NCBI GenBank assembly: GCA_015200345.1
Contig: CP054187.1
Span: 728,470-792,469 of the forward strand
DNA: 64,000 nucleotides
Reading direction: 5' to 3'
Origin: Planctomycetia bacterium
GTDB lineage: Bacteria > Planctomycetota > Phycisphaerae > UBA1845 > UTPLA1
The position numbers and the translations under genes were made by a program. Every line of letters begins with the position of its first letter. Position 1 is the first letter of the stretch. The notes under the pieces were generated by a model that did not search any database, was not told the origin of the DNA, and worked only from the letters and a program-made list of their open reading frames with translations. Positions 26,578 to 35,040 of this stretch are shown piece by piece.

Positions 26578-29500
26578 ATGAACGAACGTGACATGTGGTG
26601 GAAGATCGTGGTGGTCGGATGTCTGTGCGCCCTGGGCTTTGCCAGCATCTGGCCGTTCGAGCAGAAAATGAAAATGGGCATCGACCTGTACGGCGGCTAC
26701 AGCCTGCTGTACGAGATCGACGACACGGGCGTGGCGCCCGACGCGCGGCGCGAGTTGTCGGAGAAAGTCATGCGCGTCTTGCGCGAGCGCATCGACCCGC
26801 AGGGCGTGTTTAACCTCGTCTGGCGACCGGTCGGTCACAATCGGCTGGAGATTCAAATGCCGCGGCCCAGCGAGGACGTGCGCAAGGCCCGCCACGATTT
26901 CGAGGAGTTGCAGGAGCAGATTCAGGCGACAGCCCTGCGCCGCACCGACGTGCTCCGCGCGCTGGAGAAGCCCGCGGCCGACCGCCCGGCGCTGCTGGAA
27001 AAACTCGCGCGTGGTTTGGAAATTCGTAAACCGCTGATCGCCGCGTGCGCCACCGCCTACGACGCGTGGCAAACCATGAAGCGCGATTATGCAAAGCGCG
27101 AGGCCGAGGCGACAAGGGACAACCTCACGCGCGAACAGGTCATGGAAGCCGTGAAGAAGCCCGCGAACGAACGCAGCGCCGCGCTGGACGCCCTGGTCCG
27201 GGGTCTGCCGCAGCGCAAGGCGCTCCTCGAAACAGCCGCCAAGGCGTGGGAGGAATTTGACCAGGCCAAGTCCGCCGCCGGCGCGACGCCCCCCGTCGAA
27301 AAGACCGCCGAGCTGAACGCGAAGGAGACGGCCTTCCTCGACGCGGTGGCGAAGGTGATGGAGCTGAACGTCGATCCGAACAAGTTCGAGGACGGGCCGA
27401 CGATCGACAAGGTGCTGAAGCTGGAGATGGAGTTCGACGCCGCGCTGGCCGCTCTGATGGCCACGAACCTCGACATTGGTCGCTTGCAGACGGTGCTTGA
27501 TTCCAAACCCGGATCGAAGATTCGCGCCGAAGCGATGGCGCGGCTCACCCTGGACTATCCGCACATGACGGCCCAGATCGAAGGGCTGGTCAAGGCCAAC
27601 GATCGCCTGAACACCAAGCGCAAGGGCGAAGGCCGGCTCGAAGATCCGGCCGATTTGCAGCGCATGCTCAAGGGCGCGGGCGTACTGGAGTTTCGCATCC
27701 TCGCGGCGGCCGACCCGCAGGACCCGCAGAAATTCGAGCCGTATCGCGAGTCGCTGCGGACGCGCGGGCCGCGCCGCGCGCCCGGCGAGGAGAACTACCA
27801 GTGGTTCGAGATTCAGGACCCGGTGGATTTTCTGAATATCAAGGACCGGATCAAGTTCGAACAGGAGTTCGAGCAGGTCAAGAACAACTACGGCGTGATC
27901 GTCGAGCGCTTCGGCGACAAGTATTACGTCCTGTCCCACATCACACCCGACCAATCCATGACGCACCGGGTCGGTGAGTCGCAATGGGCACTCACCGCGG
28001 CCCGCTTTACGCGCGATGATTTCAACCGTCCCGCCATCGGCTTCGAGCTGAACGAAGTTGGTGGTGACAAATTCGCCACACTCACGCGCATCAACAAGGG
28101 CCGCCAGCTTGCCATCTTCATCGACGACCAGTGCGTCTCCCACGCGACGATCGAAGCGGTGATTCGCACCAGCGGCATCATCCGCGGCAACTTCACGCCG
28201 CAGGAAGTGCAGGAGATGGTCCGCAAGCTCGATGCGGGCAGCCTCCCGCGCAAGCTCAAAGACCCGCCGATCTCCGTCCGTGCCATTGGCCCGTCACTTG
28301 GCGAAGCCAATCGTGCCGCCGGCCTCACGGCCGCGAAATGGGGCCTGATGGCCGTGGTCGTGTTCATGCTGGTCTACTACCGCTATGCGGGATCCGTGGC
28401 CCTCGTCGCCGTGGGAATGAACCTGCTGTTTACCTTGGCCGTCATGGCCATCATGGGCGCGACGCTCACCCTGCCCGGCATCGCCGGCCTCGTGCTCGCC
28501 CTGGGCATGTCCGTCGACGCCAACGTGCTGATCAACGAGCGCATCCGCGAGGAGCTTGAAAAAGGCACCGCCATGCGCATGGCCATCCGCCTCGGTTACG
28601 AGCGGGCCTTCAGCGCGATTCTCGACTCGAACCTTACCACGCTGCTCACCTGTCTCATTCTCTATGTGCTGGGCAGCGAAGAGATCAAGGGCTTCGGTCT
28701 CACGCTGGGCATCGGCGTGTTCATCAACCTGTTCACGGCTTACTTCGTCACCAAGATGTTCTTCGAGACCATGGTGATGCCGGTCATCCCGCGCGAAGTG
28801 ACCCGGCTTCCGGGCCTCTTCGCAGCCGCCATCGCCGGCTTCGGCGGGCTGCTCTACGGCGCGGGTCATCTGTGGAATGCCCCCGAGCTGCGCGATCAAT
28901 CGGTGCTGATGGGCTTCGGCAAAGCCGTGGCCTGGATGGCGCCGGGCGTGCTGCTGATCCTCGTGCTGATGTTCATCATGCGAGGCATTCACAATTCGTT
29001 CCAGAGCGGCGGACGTCCGAGGCTCCCGATGATGAACCTCATCGGCGTGCCGCGCATCAACTGGATCGGCCTGAAACCGGTGTTCTTCACGGCGTCGATC
29101 CTGATCACCATCGTCGGCCTGGGAGCGTTCTTCTCGCTTGGAGCCGATCGACTCTACGACATCGAGTTCCTCGGCGGAACGGCGGCGCAGATTGATCTGG
29201 TCAAGCCTGGCTCCCTCGATCAAACCGAGATCGCCAAGCGGCTGGAGCAATCGGCCGAGAAACTTCGCGGGTTCGCCGGTGCGATGGACAAGGCGACGGT
29301 CACGGCGGCCGGTGCGGATACGTTCACGGTGAACTGCCCCGGTGTGCCGGCGTTCCGGCTTGAGCCGGTCATCCGCGACGTGATGAAGGAGCAGCTAAGC
29401 GAAGTCGGACCGATTGCCTACAGCGATCCGGGGTCCGAATCGGTGAGCATCCGCACGCGAAGCGAGGCGAAGGTCGACGAGGCCGGCATGAAGGCGTTTG

Positions 29501-30741
29501 TCGTTGCGATGGCGGACCGCCTGCGGCGCAGCGCCGATTCGATCGGCCGGGCACAAGTGCAGAGCGTGCAGTCGGCCGAGCCGGGCGCGCCGCGCGGCGC
29601 GTCGTTTGAGATTGTGACGCTGGAGACGAACAAGGAACTGGTCGTCGGGGCGATCCTCGATTACATGAAGGACGACTTGAGCGTTCAGCAGGCCCTGACG
29701 TTCAACCTGATGGAGGACAAGTCATCGGGCAACGTGCCCTACTTCGCGGTGCGAAGCGAAAATGTGCGCGAGCTGAACCTGCCGATCGCGCCGGAAGAGG
29801 CGACGGAGATCGACCTGACCGGCTGGCGCGGCGGCGTGGCGATGATCCTCGACAAGGTCTCACCACCCCAGAAACTGGAGTCCCTTCAGAATCGTTTGCG
29901 TGCCATGCGGCTGCAACCGGGGTTTGAGTCGCACGGCTGGCGGCAATCGGCCGTGTTCGGATTGAAATCGGCGCCGGGGAGCGGCGACGCCTACGAGCGC
30001 GTCATGGTCGTCGTGGCCGATGAGAATTACCCCCTGCTCGATGAACAGGGCGGCCTGTCGTCGGCATGGGTGACCGATCTGGCCGAGCAGGAAGTGAAAC
30101 TGATTCAGGACGCCTTGCAACGGCAAACGTCGCTAAGCCAGATCACGCAGTTCGACAAGCAGGTGTCGGGCGAGGCGCAAACAGACGCCTACATCGCCAT
30201 CGCGTTGAGCTGGTTGATCATCATCCTTTACGTTTGGTTCCGATTCGGAAACGTGCGCTGGGGCATGGCGGCGGTCGTGGCGCTGATCCACGACATCTGC
30301 GTGGCCCTGGGCTTCATCGGGCTGGCGCACTACGCCGCCGCGACGCCCATCGGGCGGGCGCTCATGCTGGAGCCGTTCCGCATCGACCTGGCGATGGTGG
30401 CCGCCGTGATGACCATCATCGGGTACTCGGTTAACGACACGATCGTCATCTTCGACCGCATCCGCGAGAACCGCGGTCGGCTGAAGGACGTCACGCCGGA
30501 TCTGGTGAATACGGCCATCAGCCAAACCCTGGGACGCACCCTCTTGACCGGAACGACGACCTTTGCGACGATCCTGATCATGTACATCTTCGGCGGACCG
30601 GGGATTCATGGCTTCAACTACGCCATGTTCATCGGTATCCTGACCGGAACGTACAGTTCGTTCGGCGTTGCGAGCCAGTTGCTCGTCAAACGCGGGCGCA
30701 GCAGCACGGACGTTTCAGCGTTGCGACCGGCAACGGCGTAG
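26578..30741 (+). CDS. secDF: Protein translocase SecDF, single-chain fusion
   Basis: Inner-membrane proton-driven helper of the Sec translocon, with SecD and SecF in one 1387-residue chain. SecD starts with a membrane helix (9-26) and MGIDLYGGYSLLY (33-45), and its membrane block contains GMSVDANVLINERIREEL. SecF begins near 822 (GVPRINWIGLKPVFF) and has DIEFLGGTAAQIDL and GYSVNDTIVIFDRIREN. The chain is much longer than E. coli SecD plus SecF (about 940). One excess lies between RLEIQMPRPSED (89-100) and QRMLKGAGVLEFRI (361-374), a helical insertion of about 255 residues with internal repeats. Another is an enlarged periplasmic domain in SecF (about 960-1205). The ATG at 26578 fits the first helix. 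Tandem hairpins follow its TAG. Confidence 0.95.
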   Translation: MNERDMWWKIVVVGCLCALGFASIWPFEQKMKMGIDLYGGYSLLYEIDDTGVAPDARRELSEKVMRVLRERIDPQGVFNLVWRPVGHNRLEIQMPRPSEDVRKARHDFEELQEQIQATALRRTDVLRALEKPAADRPALLEKLARGLEIRKPLIAACATAYDAWQTMKRDYAKREAEATRDNLTREQVMEAVKKPANERSAALDALVRGLPQRKALLETAAKAWEEFDQAKSAAGATPPVEKTAELNAKETAFLDAVAKVMELNVDPNKFEDGPTIDKVLKLEMEFDAALAALMATNLDIGRLQTVLDSKPGSKIRAEAMARLTLDYPHMTAQIEGLVKANDRLNTKRKGEGRLEDPADLQRMLKGAGVLEFRILAAADPQDPQKFEPYRESLRTRGPRRAPGEENYQWFEIQDPVDFLNIKDRIKFEQEFEQVKNNYGVIVERFGDKYYVLSHITPDQSMTHRVGESQWALTAARFTRDDFNRPAIGFELNEVGGDKFATLTRINKGRQLAIFIDDQCVSHATIEAVIRTSGIIRGNFTPQEVQEMVRKLDAGSLPRKLKDPPISVRAIGPSLGEANRAAGLTAAKWGLMAVVVFMLVYYRYAGSVALVAVGMNLLFTLAVMAIMGATLTLPGIAGLVLALGMSVDANVLINERIREELEKGTAMRMAIRLGYERAFSAILDSNLTTLLTCLILYVLGSEEIKGFGLTLGIGVFINLFTAYFVTKMFFETMVMPVIPREVTRLPGLFAAAIAGFGGLLYGAGHLWNAPELRDQSVLMGFGKAVAWMAPGVLLILVLMFIMRGIHNSFQSGGRPRLPMMNLIGVPRINWIGLKPVFFTASILITIVGLGAFFSLGADRLYDIEFLGGTAAQIDLVKPGSLDQTEIAKRLEQSAEKLRGFAGAMDKATVTAAGADTFTVNCPGVPAFRLEPVIRDVMKEQLSEVGPIAYSDPGSESVSIRTRSEAKVDEAGMKAFVVAMADRLRRSADSIGRAQVQSVQSAEPGAPRGASFEIVTLETNKELVVGAILDYMKDDLSVQQALTFNLMEDKSSGNVPYFAVRSENVRELNLPIAPEEATEIDLTGWRGGVAMILDKVSPPQKLESLQNRLRAMRLQPGFESHGWRQSAVFGLKSAPGSGDAYERVMVVVADENYPLLDEQGGLSSAWVTDLAEQEVKLIQDALQRQTSLSQITQFDKQVSGEAQTDAYIAIALSWLIIILYVWFRFGNVRWGMAAVVALIHDICVALGFIGLAHYAAATPIGRALMLEPFRIDLAMVAAVMTIIGYSVNDTIVIFDRIRENRGRLKDVTPDLVNTAISQTLGRTLLTGTTTFATILIMYIFGGPGIHGFNYAMFIGILTGTYSSFGVASQLLVKRGRSSTDVSALRPATA

Positions 30742-30774
30742 TGCCGGGACGGCTCGCCCGACGAGATATTCAAA

Positions 30775-30838
30775 CCCGGCGGGTTTGCCGCCGGGGCGGC
30801 AGGGCGCGGTCGACGGGTCTTCGCGGACCCGTCGACCG
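30775..30838 (+). other. Two tandem hairpins between secDF and the LysM gene
   Basis: Hairpin 1 has arms CCCGGCGG (30775-30782) and CCGCCGGG (30788-30795), loop GTTTG, with an overlapping alternative AAACCC/GGGTTT at 30772-30786. Hairpin 2 has perfect 13-base arms, CGGTCGACGGGTC (30807-30819) and GACCCGTCGACCG (30826-30838), loop TTCGCG. Hairpin 2 ends 19 bases before the LysM ATG, just before GGAGGATC. No T-run follows, so a leader structure or RNA-stability element fits better than a classical terminator. Confidence 0.6.
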
Positions 30839-30857
30839 GGTATCACGGAGGATCATC

Positions 30858-32066
30858 ATGAGCACCGAAGCACGGATTGGGGTGGTGGCCGGCCTGTTCA
30901 TCGTCGTCGTGACGAGCGTCTATTTCTTCTACGGCCAGTCCTCCAAGATGGACGACCTGCTGGTCACGTCCACCGGGGCCAAGGTCGCGCCGCCCAAGAT
31001 TCCCGCCGCGGGCGATTCCCCCAAGCCTGCTGCCCCAGCGACCACGCCGCCGACCGCCCTGGCGAATCAGCAGACTCCGGCCGCGCCGCCGACCGGCGCT
31101 GCCGCCTTGCCGACGGCTCGCGATCATTCGATTCCGACCGTCGGCACGGAGCGTGTGGCGTCCGCGACTAATCCATTGAATGCGCCTGGGAGCACGCCGA
31201 GCGGTGTATCGAAACCGGCGGCAAACGACACCGGTCCGACCTTCGGTTTGGCGCGCGGTGCACCGCCGCGGATCGGCGGTGAGACGCCCGCGCCCGCCGC
31301 CGCCACAGGTGACGATCTCGCTCCCACCACGTGGGATCATCTGTCCCAATCGAAGGATAAGTCCGCCGAACGCATCGCGCCGGGTGGCAATTCCAGCCCA
31401 GCTTCCGAGGATTTGCCCGCGCTCGCGGTCGGTGGACCCGATCGCCGGCCCGACGCAAAACCGCTTTCCGCGGCCGGCCCCGATCAGACCCCGCCCCGCG
31501 ACGCGGCCCATTCGCGTGCCGCCGACGCGCGACCCGCCGGAAAATCCACAAATGTCGATATAAAACCCGGCTCCGCGCCGTCAGCCTGGCCCAAGCAGCA
31601 CAAAATCGTCTCCGGCGACACGCTCATCGGGCTGGCCTTTGCCTATTACGAGGACACATCCCGCGTGGATGCCATCCTCGCCGCCAACCCGCAGATCAAG
31701 AACCCTCGCGGCCTGAAGATCGGACAGGTCGTGACGATCCCCGCGCCAAGCGGCGAGCAAGCGCCACCGATTCGGACCGCCGCAGCGCCGCGCAGCGAAT
31801 CGTCCGGACTCGTCACCCTGACCGGGCGAACGGCCACGCCGCATGAATCCGCCAAGACGGATTCGCCCGCCAAACCGGCCGCCGTCCGCACTTACATCGT
31901 GCTCGAAGGCGACACGTTCTACTCCATCGCCGCGAAGTTGTACGGCGACGGCAACAAGTGGCGAACGCTCTACGATGCTAATAAGTCAACCGTCAAGAAT
32001 GACCCGAAACGCCTCCGCACTGGGATGACTCTGACGGTCCCGGCGCCCGACGCTCAACGACCCTGA
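30858..32066 (+). CDS. Membrane-anchored protein with two C-terminal LysM domains
   Basis: A 402-residue envelope protein. Residues 6-24 form an N-terminal membrane anchor (GVVAGLFIVVVTSVYFF). A long Pro/Ala/Thr-rich disordered linker spans about 30-240. Two LysM modules follow, at about 247-295 (HKIVSGDTLIGLAFAYYEDT, ending QVVTIPAP) and 344-397 (YIVLEGDTFYSIAAKLYGDG, ending LTVPAP). LysM binds peptidoglycan or chitin-like N-acetylglucosamine chains, so the protein probably tethers the inner membrane to the wall. The ATG at 30858 has GGAGG at 30847-30851; an upstream frame extension to 30741 runs through the hairpins and is not credible. Its 3' end overlaps the next, opposite-strand gene by 13 bases. 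Confidence 0.82.
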   Translation: MSTEARIGVVAGLFIVVVTSVYFFYGQSSKMDDLLVTSTGAKVAPPKIPAAGDSPKPAAPATTPPTALANQQTPAAPPTGAAALPTARDHSIPTVGTERVASATNPLNAPGSTPSGVSKPAANDTGPTFGLARGAPPRIGGETPAPAAATGDDLAPTTWDHLSQSKDKSAERIAPGGNSSPASEDLPALAVGGPDRRPDAKPLSAAGPDQTPPRDAAHSRAADARPAGKSTNVDIKPGSAPSAWPKQHKIVSGDTLIGLAFAYYEDTSRVDAILAANPQIKNPRGLKIGQVVTIPAPSGEQAPPIRTAAAPRSESSGLVTLTGRTATPHESAKTDSPAKPAAVRTYIVLEGDTFYSIAAKLYGDGNKWRTLYDANKSTVKNDPKRLRTGMTLTVPAPDAQRP

Positions 32067-33466
32067 ACCCGACGTCGCGATAGCATCCACACCAGCAGCC
32101 CCGCGTTGACCAGCGCGAAGAACTCCCCGGTGCGCAGACCAAACCACGGACCGCTCGCCATGCGCCGCGACCATTCCGTGTACCACCCATCCGCTGGACC
32201 CGCCCACACCCAGCATTGATTCACCGTCACGCTCAACGCCAGCAGCCCCGCGCCGATCGCCCACGCTGCCGTCGGCCGCGCCGCCCAGAGCCACAGCGCC
32301 ACGGCCGGGAAGAGGTACCGTTCGTGCATTTGCGTGGCGAGGACAAAGAACGCAAGCGGCAGGACGCACGCGGCCCAGTCGGTCCAATGCTCGAACGATT
32401 CGATGCCTTGGAGCGCCCGACGGGCACGGGAAAGCACATACACCCACACGCCCAGCACGGCGATCAGTCCAAGCGCACGCGGCGTCAGGCCTGCCAGCCA
32501 CGCCGCGTCGTCCCGGGCATACACGCGAGCCAGTTGTGCCAGATCGGGCGCATCGAGCGGTCGTTGCAGGAACCACGCCGAAAACCCGTTGAGATGCGTG
32601 AAGGGATAAAACGTCGCCGCGCCAACCAATGCATCCCAGACGCCATCAAGGCGACTGCGAACCGGCCAAAGCAGTGCCACCGCGACCACAAACGATGCCG
32701 AAATGGCTCGCGCGATGGCCTGCCGATCGGTTCGCACAACGCGTACCAGCGCGACGAGCCAGATCGGCGCGATCATGGCGGCCTGCGGCTTGGTCAGAAC
32801 CGCGGCGACCGCCATCGCCGCCATCCAGCCGATTCGCCCGCGCCGCGCCGCCTCCAGCGATGCCACCAGGATCAGCGACAGGATGCCGTCCATCTGCCCC
32901 CAGGCGGCGCTGTTGTGCCACACACACGGCAGCAATGCATACGCCGCGCCGGCCGAAGCCGCCCACGCGCCGCCCACGCGCCCCCACAGCAGGCTCACGA
33001 GCAGCATCGCCAGCGCCGCGTCGGCCAGCACCGACGGCAGCTTAAAGAAGAAATACGCCTGCCGGGCCTCGGGCGTGCCGTACGATAATCCGACTTCGCC
33101 GAATGTCTGAATAGACAGGCGGGACTCCGGCGTGGCAAACAAATCATGCACCCGGGCCACGCCCTTCAACAAATACAAGTACCCCGGCGGATAGTTCGAG
33201 ATCCGCCGTCCGTCGGGTCGCTGGTCATACAAGGCCGCCGTGCCCAGCGCCGCGCCGCGATCGGCCCACATCACGAACTGCATCAAATCGCCGCCGAAGC
33301 CCGGCTGCGTCATCAGCGGCAGGCGGATCGCCAGCGCCGCCGCGAAGGCCGCGGCCATCGCCGATCGCGTCCAGCCGTCCGTTCGCATGCCCGATGCACC
33401 CGAGTTCGAACCGCCCGCCCTCTTGGAATCGGCCGTCACGGCTTCGCTCGTTGTGTCCATGTCCAT
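32054..33466 (-). CDS. Polytopic membrane protein, GT-C mannosyltransferase-like
   Basis: A 470-residue inner-membrane protein with about ten hydrophobic segments. Features of GT-C polyprenyl-sugar transferases are visible. An acidic loop follows the first membrane helix (PGFGGDLMQFVMWADRGAAL), then YPPGYLYLLK near 92, WGQMDGILSLILVASL near 190, a lysine-bearing loop AAVLTKPQAAMIAPIWLVAL, and MHERYLFPAVALWLWAARPT near 385. The N-terminal 35 residues are polar. The ATG at 33466 lies inside the 3' end of the upstream YkgJ-type gene (31-base overlap), so the two are translated together. Its own stop overlaps the LysM gene on the other strand by 13 bases. Sugar and acceptor unknown. Confidence 0.75.
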   Translation of the reverse strand: MDMDTTSEAVTADSKRAGGSNSGASGMRTDGWTRSAMAAAFAAALAIRLPLMTQPGFGGDLMQFVMWADRGAALGTAALYDQRPDGRRISNYPPGYLYLLKGVARVHDLFATPESRLSIQTFGEVGLSYGTPEARQAYFFFKLPSVLADAALAMLLVSLLWGRVGGAWAASAGAAYALLPCVWHNSAAWGQMDGILSLILVASLEAARRGRIGWMAAMAVAAVLTKPQAAMIAPIWLVALVRVVRTDRQAIARAISASFVVAVALLWPVRSRLDGVWDALVGAATFYPFTHLNGFSAWFLQRPLDAPDLAQLARVYARDDAAWLAGLTPRALGLIAVLGVWVYVLSRARRALQGIESFEHWTDWAACVLPLAFFVLATQMHERYLFPAVALWLWAARPTAAWAIGAGLLALSVTVNQCWVWAGPADGWYTEWSRRMASGPWFGLRTGEFFALVNAGLLVWMLSRRRVQGR

Positions 33467-34752
33467 TTCCGAAGCAGACGCAAGACGCCCCCCTCACGAG
33501 ATAGATACATCAGTCTTAACTTTGCCGCACGCGAACCCAGTTCCGGCAGGCGACCGGCCGCACGATCCACGACACCGATCGCGCGCACAAAATCCTCCGC
33601 CTCGCACGACGATCGCCCTGCCGACGCCGCGAAGTATCGCCCCAGCCATCCTGCTACCGCAACGCTCAACCACAACGCCGCGACCCCGTCCAGCATCGGC
33701 CACCCGTAATATCCATGGCCGAACGCCCCACGACTGACAAGCCGTTGCCGGACATAACGCGTGGCGAGCTCCTCGCACTCCGCAGATTGGCTCGCGCCGG
33801 CGGCAGCCACCGCCTCGACCTCCGCATGCGTCACACGCCGCCCCCCCCGCACGACCCCTCCCAGTACCTCGTTGCACCCCTCCAAGTCCCGGACAAACCG
33901 CCTCGCGCGCCGGAGTTGATTCAGCCGAAATCGCCACGCCTTCCATCCACTCGTCCGCGCCTGGTGCAAGTCGAGATGTTCGCAATGTGCGAAGATCGCC
34001 TGGCGGAACAGCGCCGTCTGCCGGGCCGTCGGCTCGGCTGTCTCGTGAGACGGCGCGGCCCCTTCATCGTCCGTTTGTCCCGACGCAAGCAATCGCACCA
34101 ACTCCACAAAACGCTCCTCGCGCACCGCATCAAGCCGCGCCGCTCGCAACGCGCTTACAAGCTGCCACGTATCCGTCAGTCGTCGCTCCAGTGGGATATC
34201 CCGATCCGCCAGCCGTGAATCCAGCACATCGATCAGCGCTGCCGCTTCCAGCTCGCTCGCCGCTCGGTCCGGACGCAGATACCACCGATCCGATCCGCCC
34301 GTCAGCAACTCCGGTTCAGTTGCTTCCAACGCGCCCGCTAACTGCGCGATCTCCACGCGGTGGCGCGCCAGCGGCCGGCCTGCATTGCGCGCCACCGACG
34401 GACAATCAAATCGAATCGGCGCACGCACGCGCCCGTCCTGTTTCTCAAGTGAGAACGGATACATGCGACAAGCAAGAGGCTTGGCGTCGGCCCCATGCTC
34501 GACATGGATGCGGCACCGCCCGTCACCTTGAAGAAAAACACACCCGCCGTCAGGACGATGGTTCAACACTCGCTCGCCGCGCAGGATGACGTACGGCTCG
34601 ATCCCCAGCTTGGCACGCCATGACTGCTGATCGATCCGATCGCAATCAACCGGCGTGAGATGTACCACCAGTTCCCGGCAGCAGTTCGTGCAACCGTGGC
34701 AGTCGAACTTCTGCCCTGCGGCGTCCGTAATCAGCACCGTCAGCTTCGTCAT
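33436..34752 (-). CDS. YkgJ-family cysteine-cluster protein
   Basis: A 438-residue protein whose N-terminus has the zinc/iron-chelating cluster C18-x2-C21-x2-C24-C25 (DCHGCTNCC). Further cysteines follow in GGCVFLQGDGRCRIH and PLACRMYPFSLEK, the C-x5-CRxYPF pattern of the YkgJ family. That domain ends near residue 125. The remaining 300 residues are helical and Arg/Ala-rich with no family I recognise; a mildly hydrophobic stretch (LDGVAALWLSVAVAGWLG) lies near 365. Family members are annotated as metal-binding but lack a firm biochemical role. The ATG start at 34752 is unambiguous, and a 288-base divergent promoter region separates it from murC. It probably shares a transcript with the membrane protein gene downstream. 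Confidence 0.8.
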   Translation of the reverse strand: MTKLTVLITDAAGQKFDCHGCTNCCRELVVHLTPVDCDRIDQQSWRAKLGIEPYVILRGERVLNHRPDGGCVFLQGDGRCRIHVEHGADAKPLACRMYPFSLEKQDGRVRAPIRFDCPSVARNAGRPLARHRVEIAQLAGALEATEPELLTGGSDRWYLRPDRAASELEAAALIDVLDSRLADRDIPLERRLTDTWQLVSALRAARLDAVREERFVELVRLLASGQTDDEGAAPSHETAEPTARQTALFRQAIFAHCEHLDLHQARTSGWKAWRFRLNQLRRARRFVRDLEGCNEVLGGVVRGGRRVTHAEVEAVAAAGASQSAECEELATRYVRQRLVSRGAFGHGYYGWPMLDGVAALWLSVAVAGWLGRYFAASAGRSSCEAEDFVRAIGVVDRAAGRLPELGSRAAKLRLMYLSREGGVLRLLRKWTWTQRAKP

Positions 34753-35040
34753 GGCCGGCGGATTCTACGCGGTTCCGGACCGGCGCGAGGGTCCATTGCG
34801 GTGTAGAAACAGGGCCGAATTACCCGATACTACTGAATCCGGCCGATTTTGCGCGTCGGTTTGGCTTGCGGTTTCCGCCACGCGGCGAGTACCATTCCCC
34901 GCGACGCAGATCCGGGGCGCGGGCGGGGGCCTGTCGGGGTCGGGTCGTTCGCTGGGAGGCGGGGAGACATGCGAACGGAACTCACCGGCCGTCGCGCTGG
35001 ACCCGCACGCTTGCAGGCTTCACACGGAGGTGAGCCGTTC

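Noticed and set aside
26428-28143. 571-codon open frame on the - strand opposite secDF
   Set aside because: Composition is of the same antisense type (many Leu, Val, Arg, Gly) with no motif. The secDF frame on the + strand is certain.
34849-35040. 64-codon N-terminal extension of MurC
   Set aside because: The extension is Arg/Gly-rich, and a strong GGAGGTGAG ribosome site sits right before the ATG at 35041.
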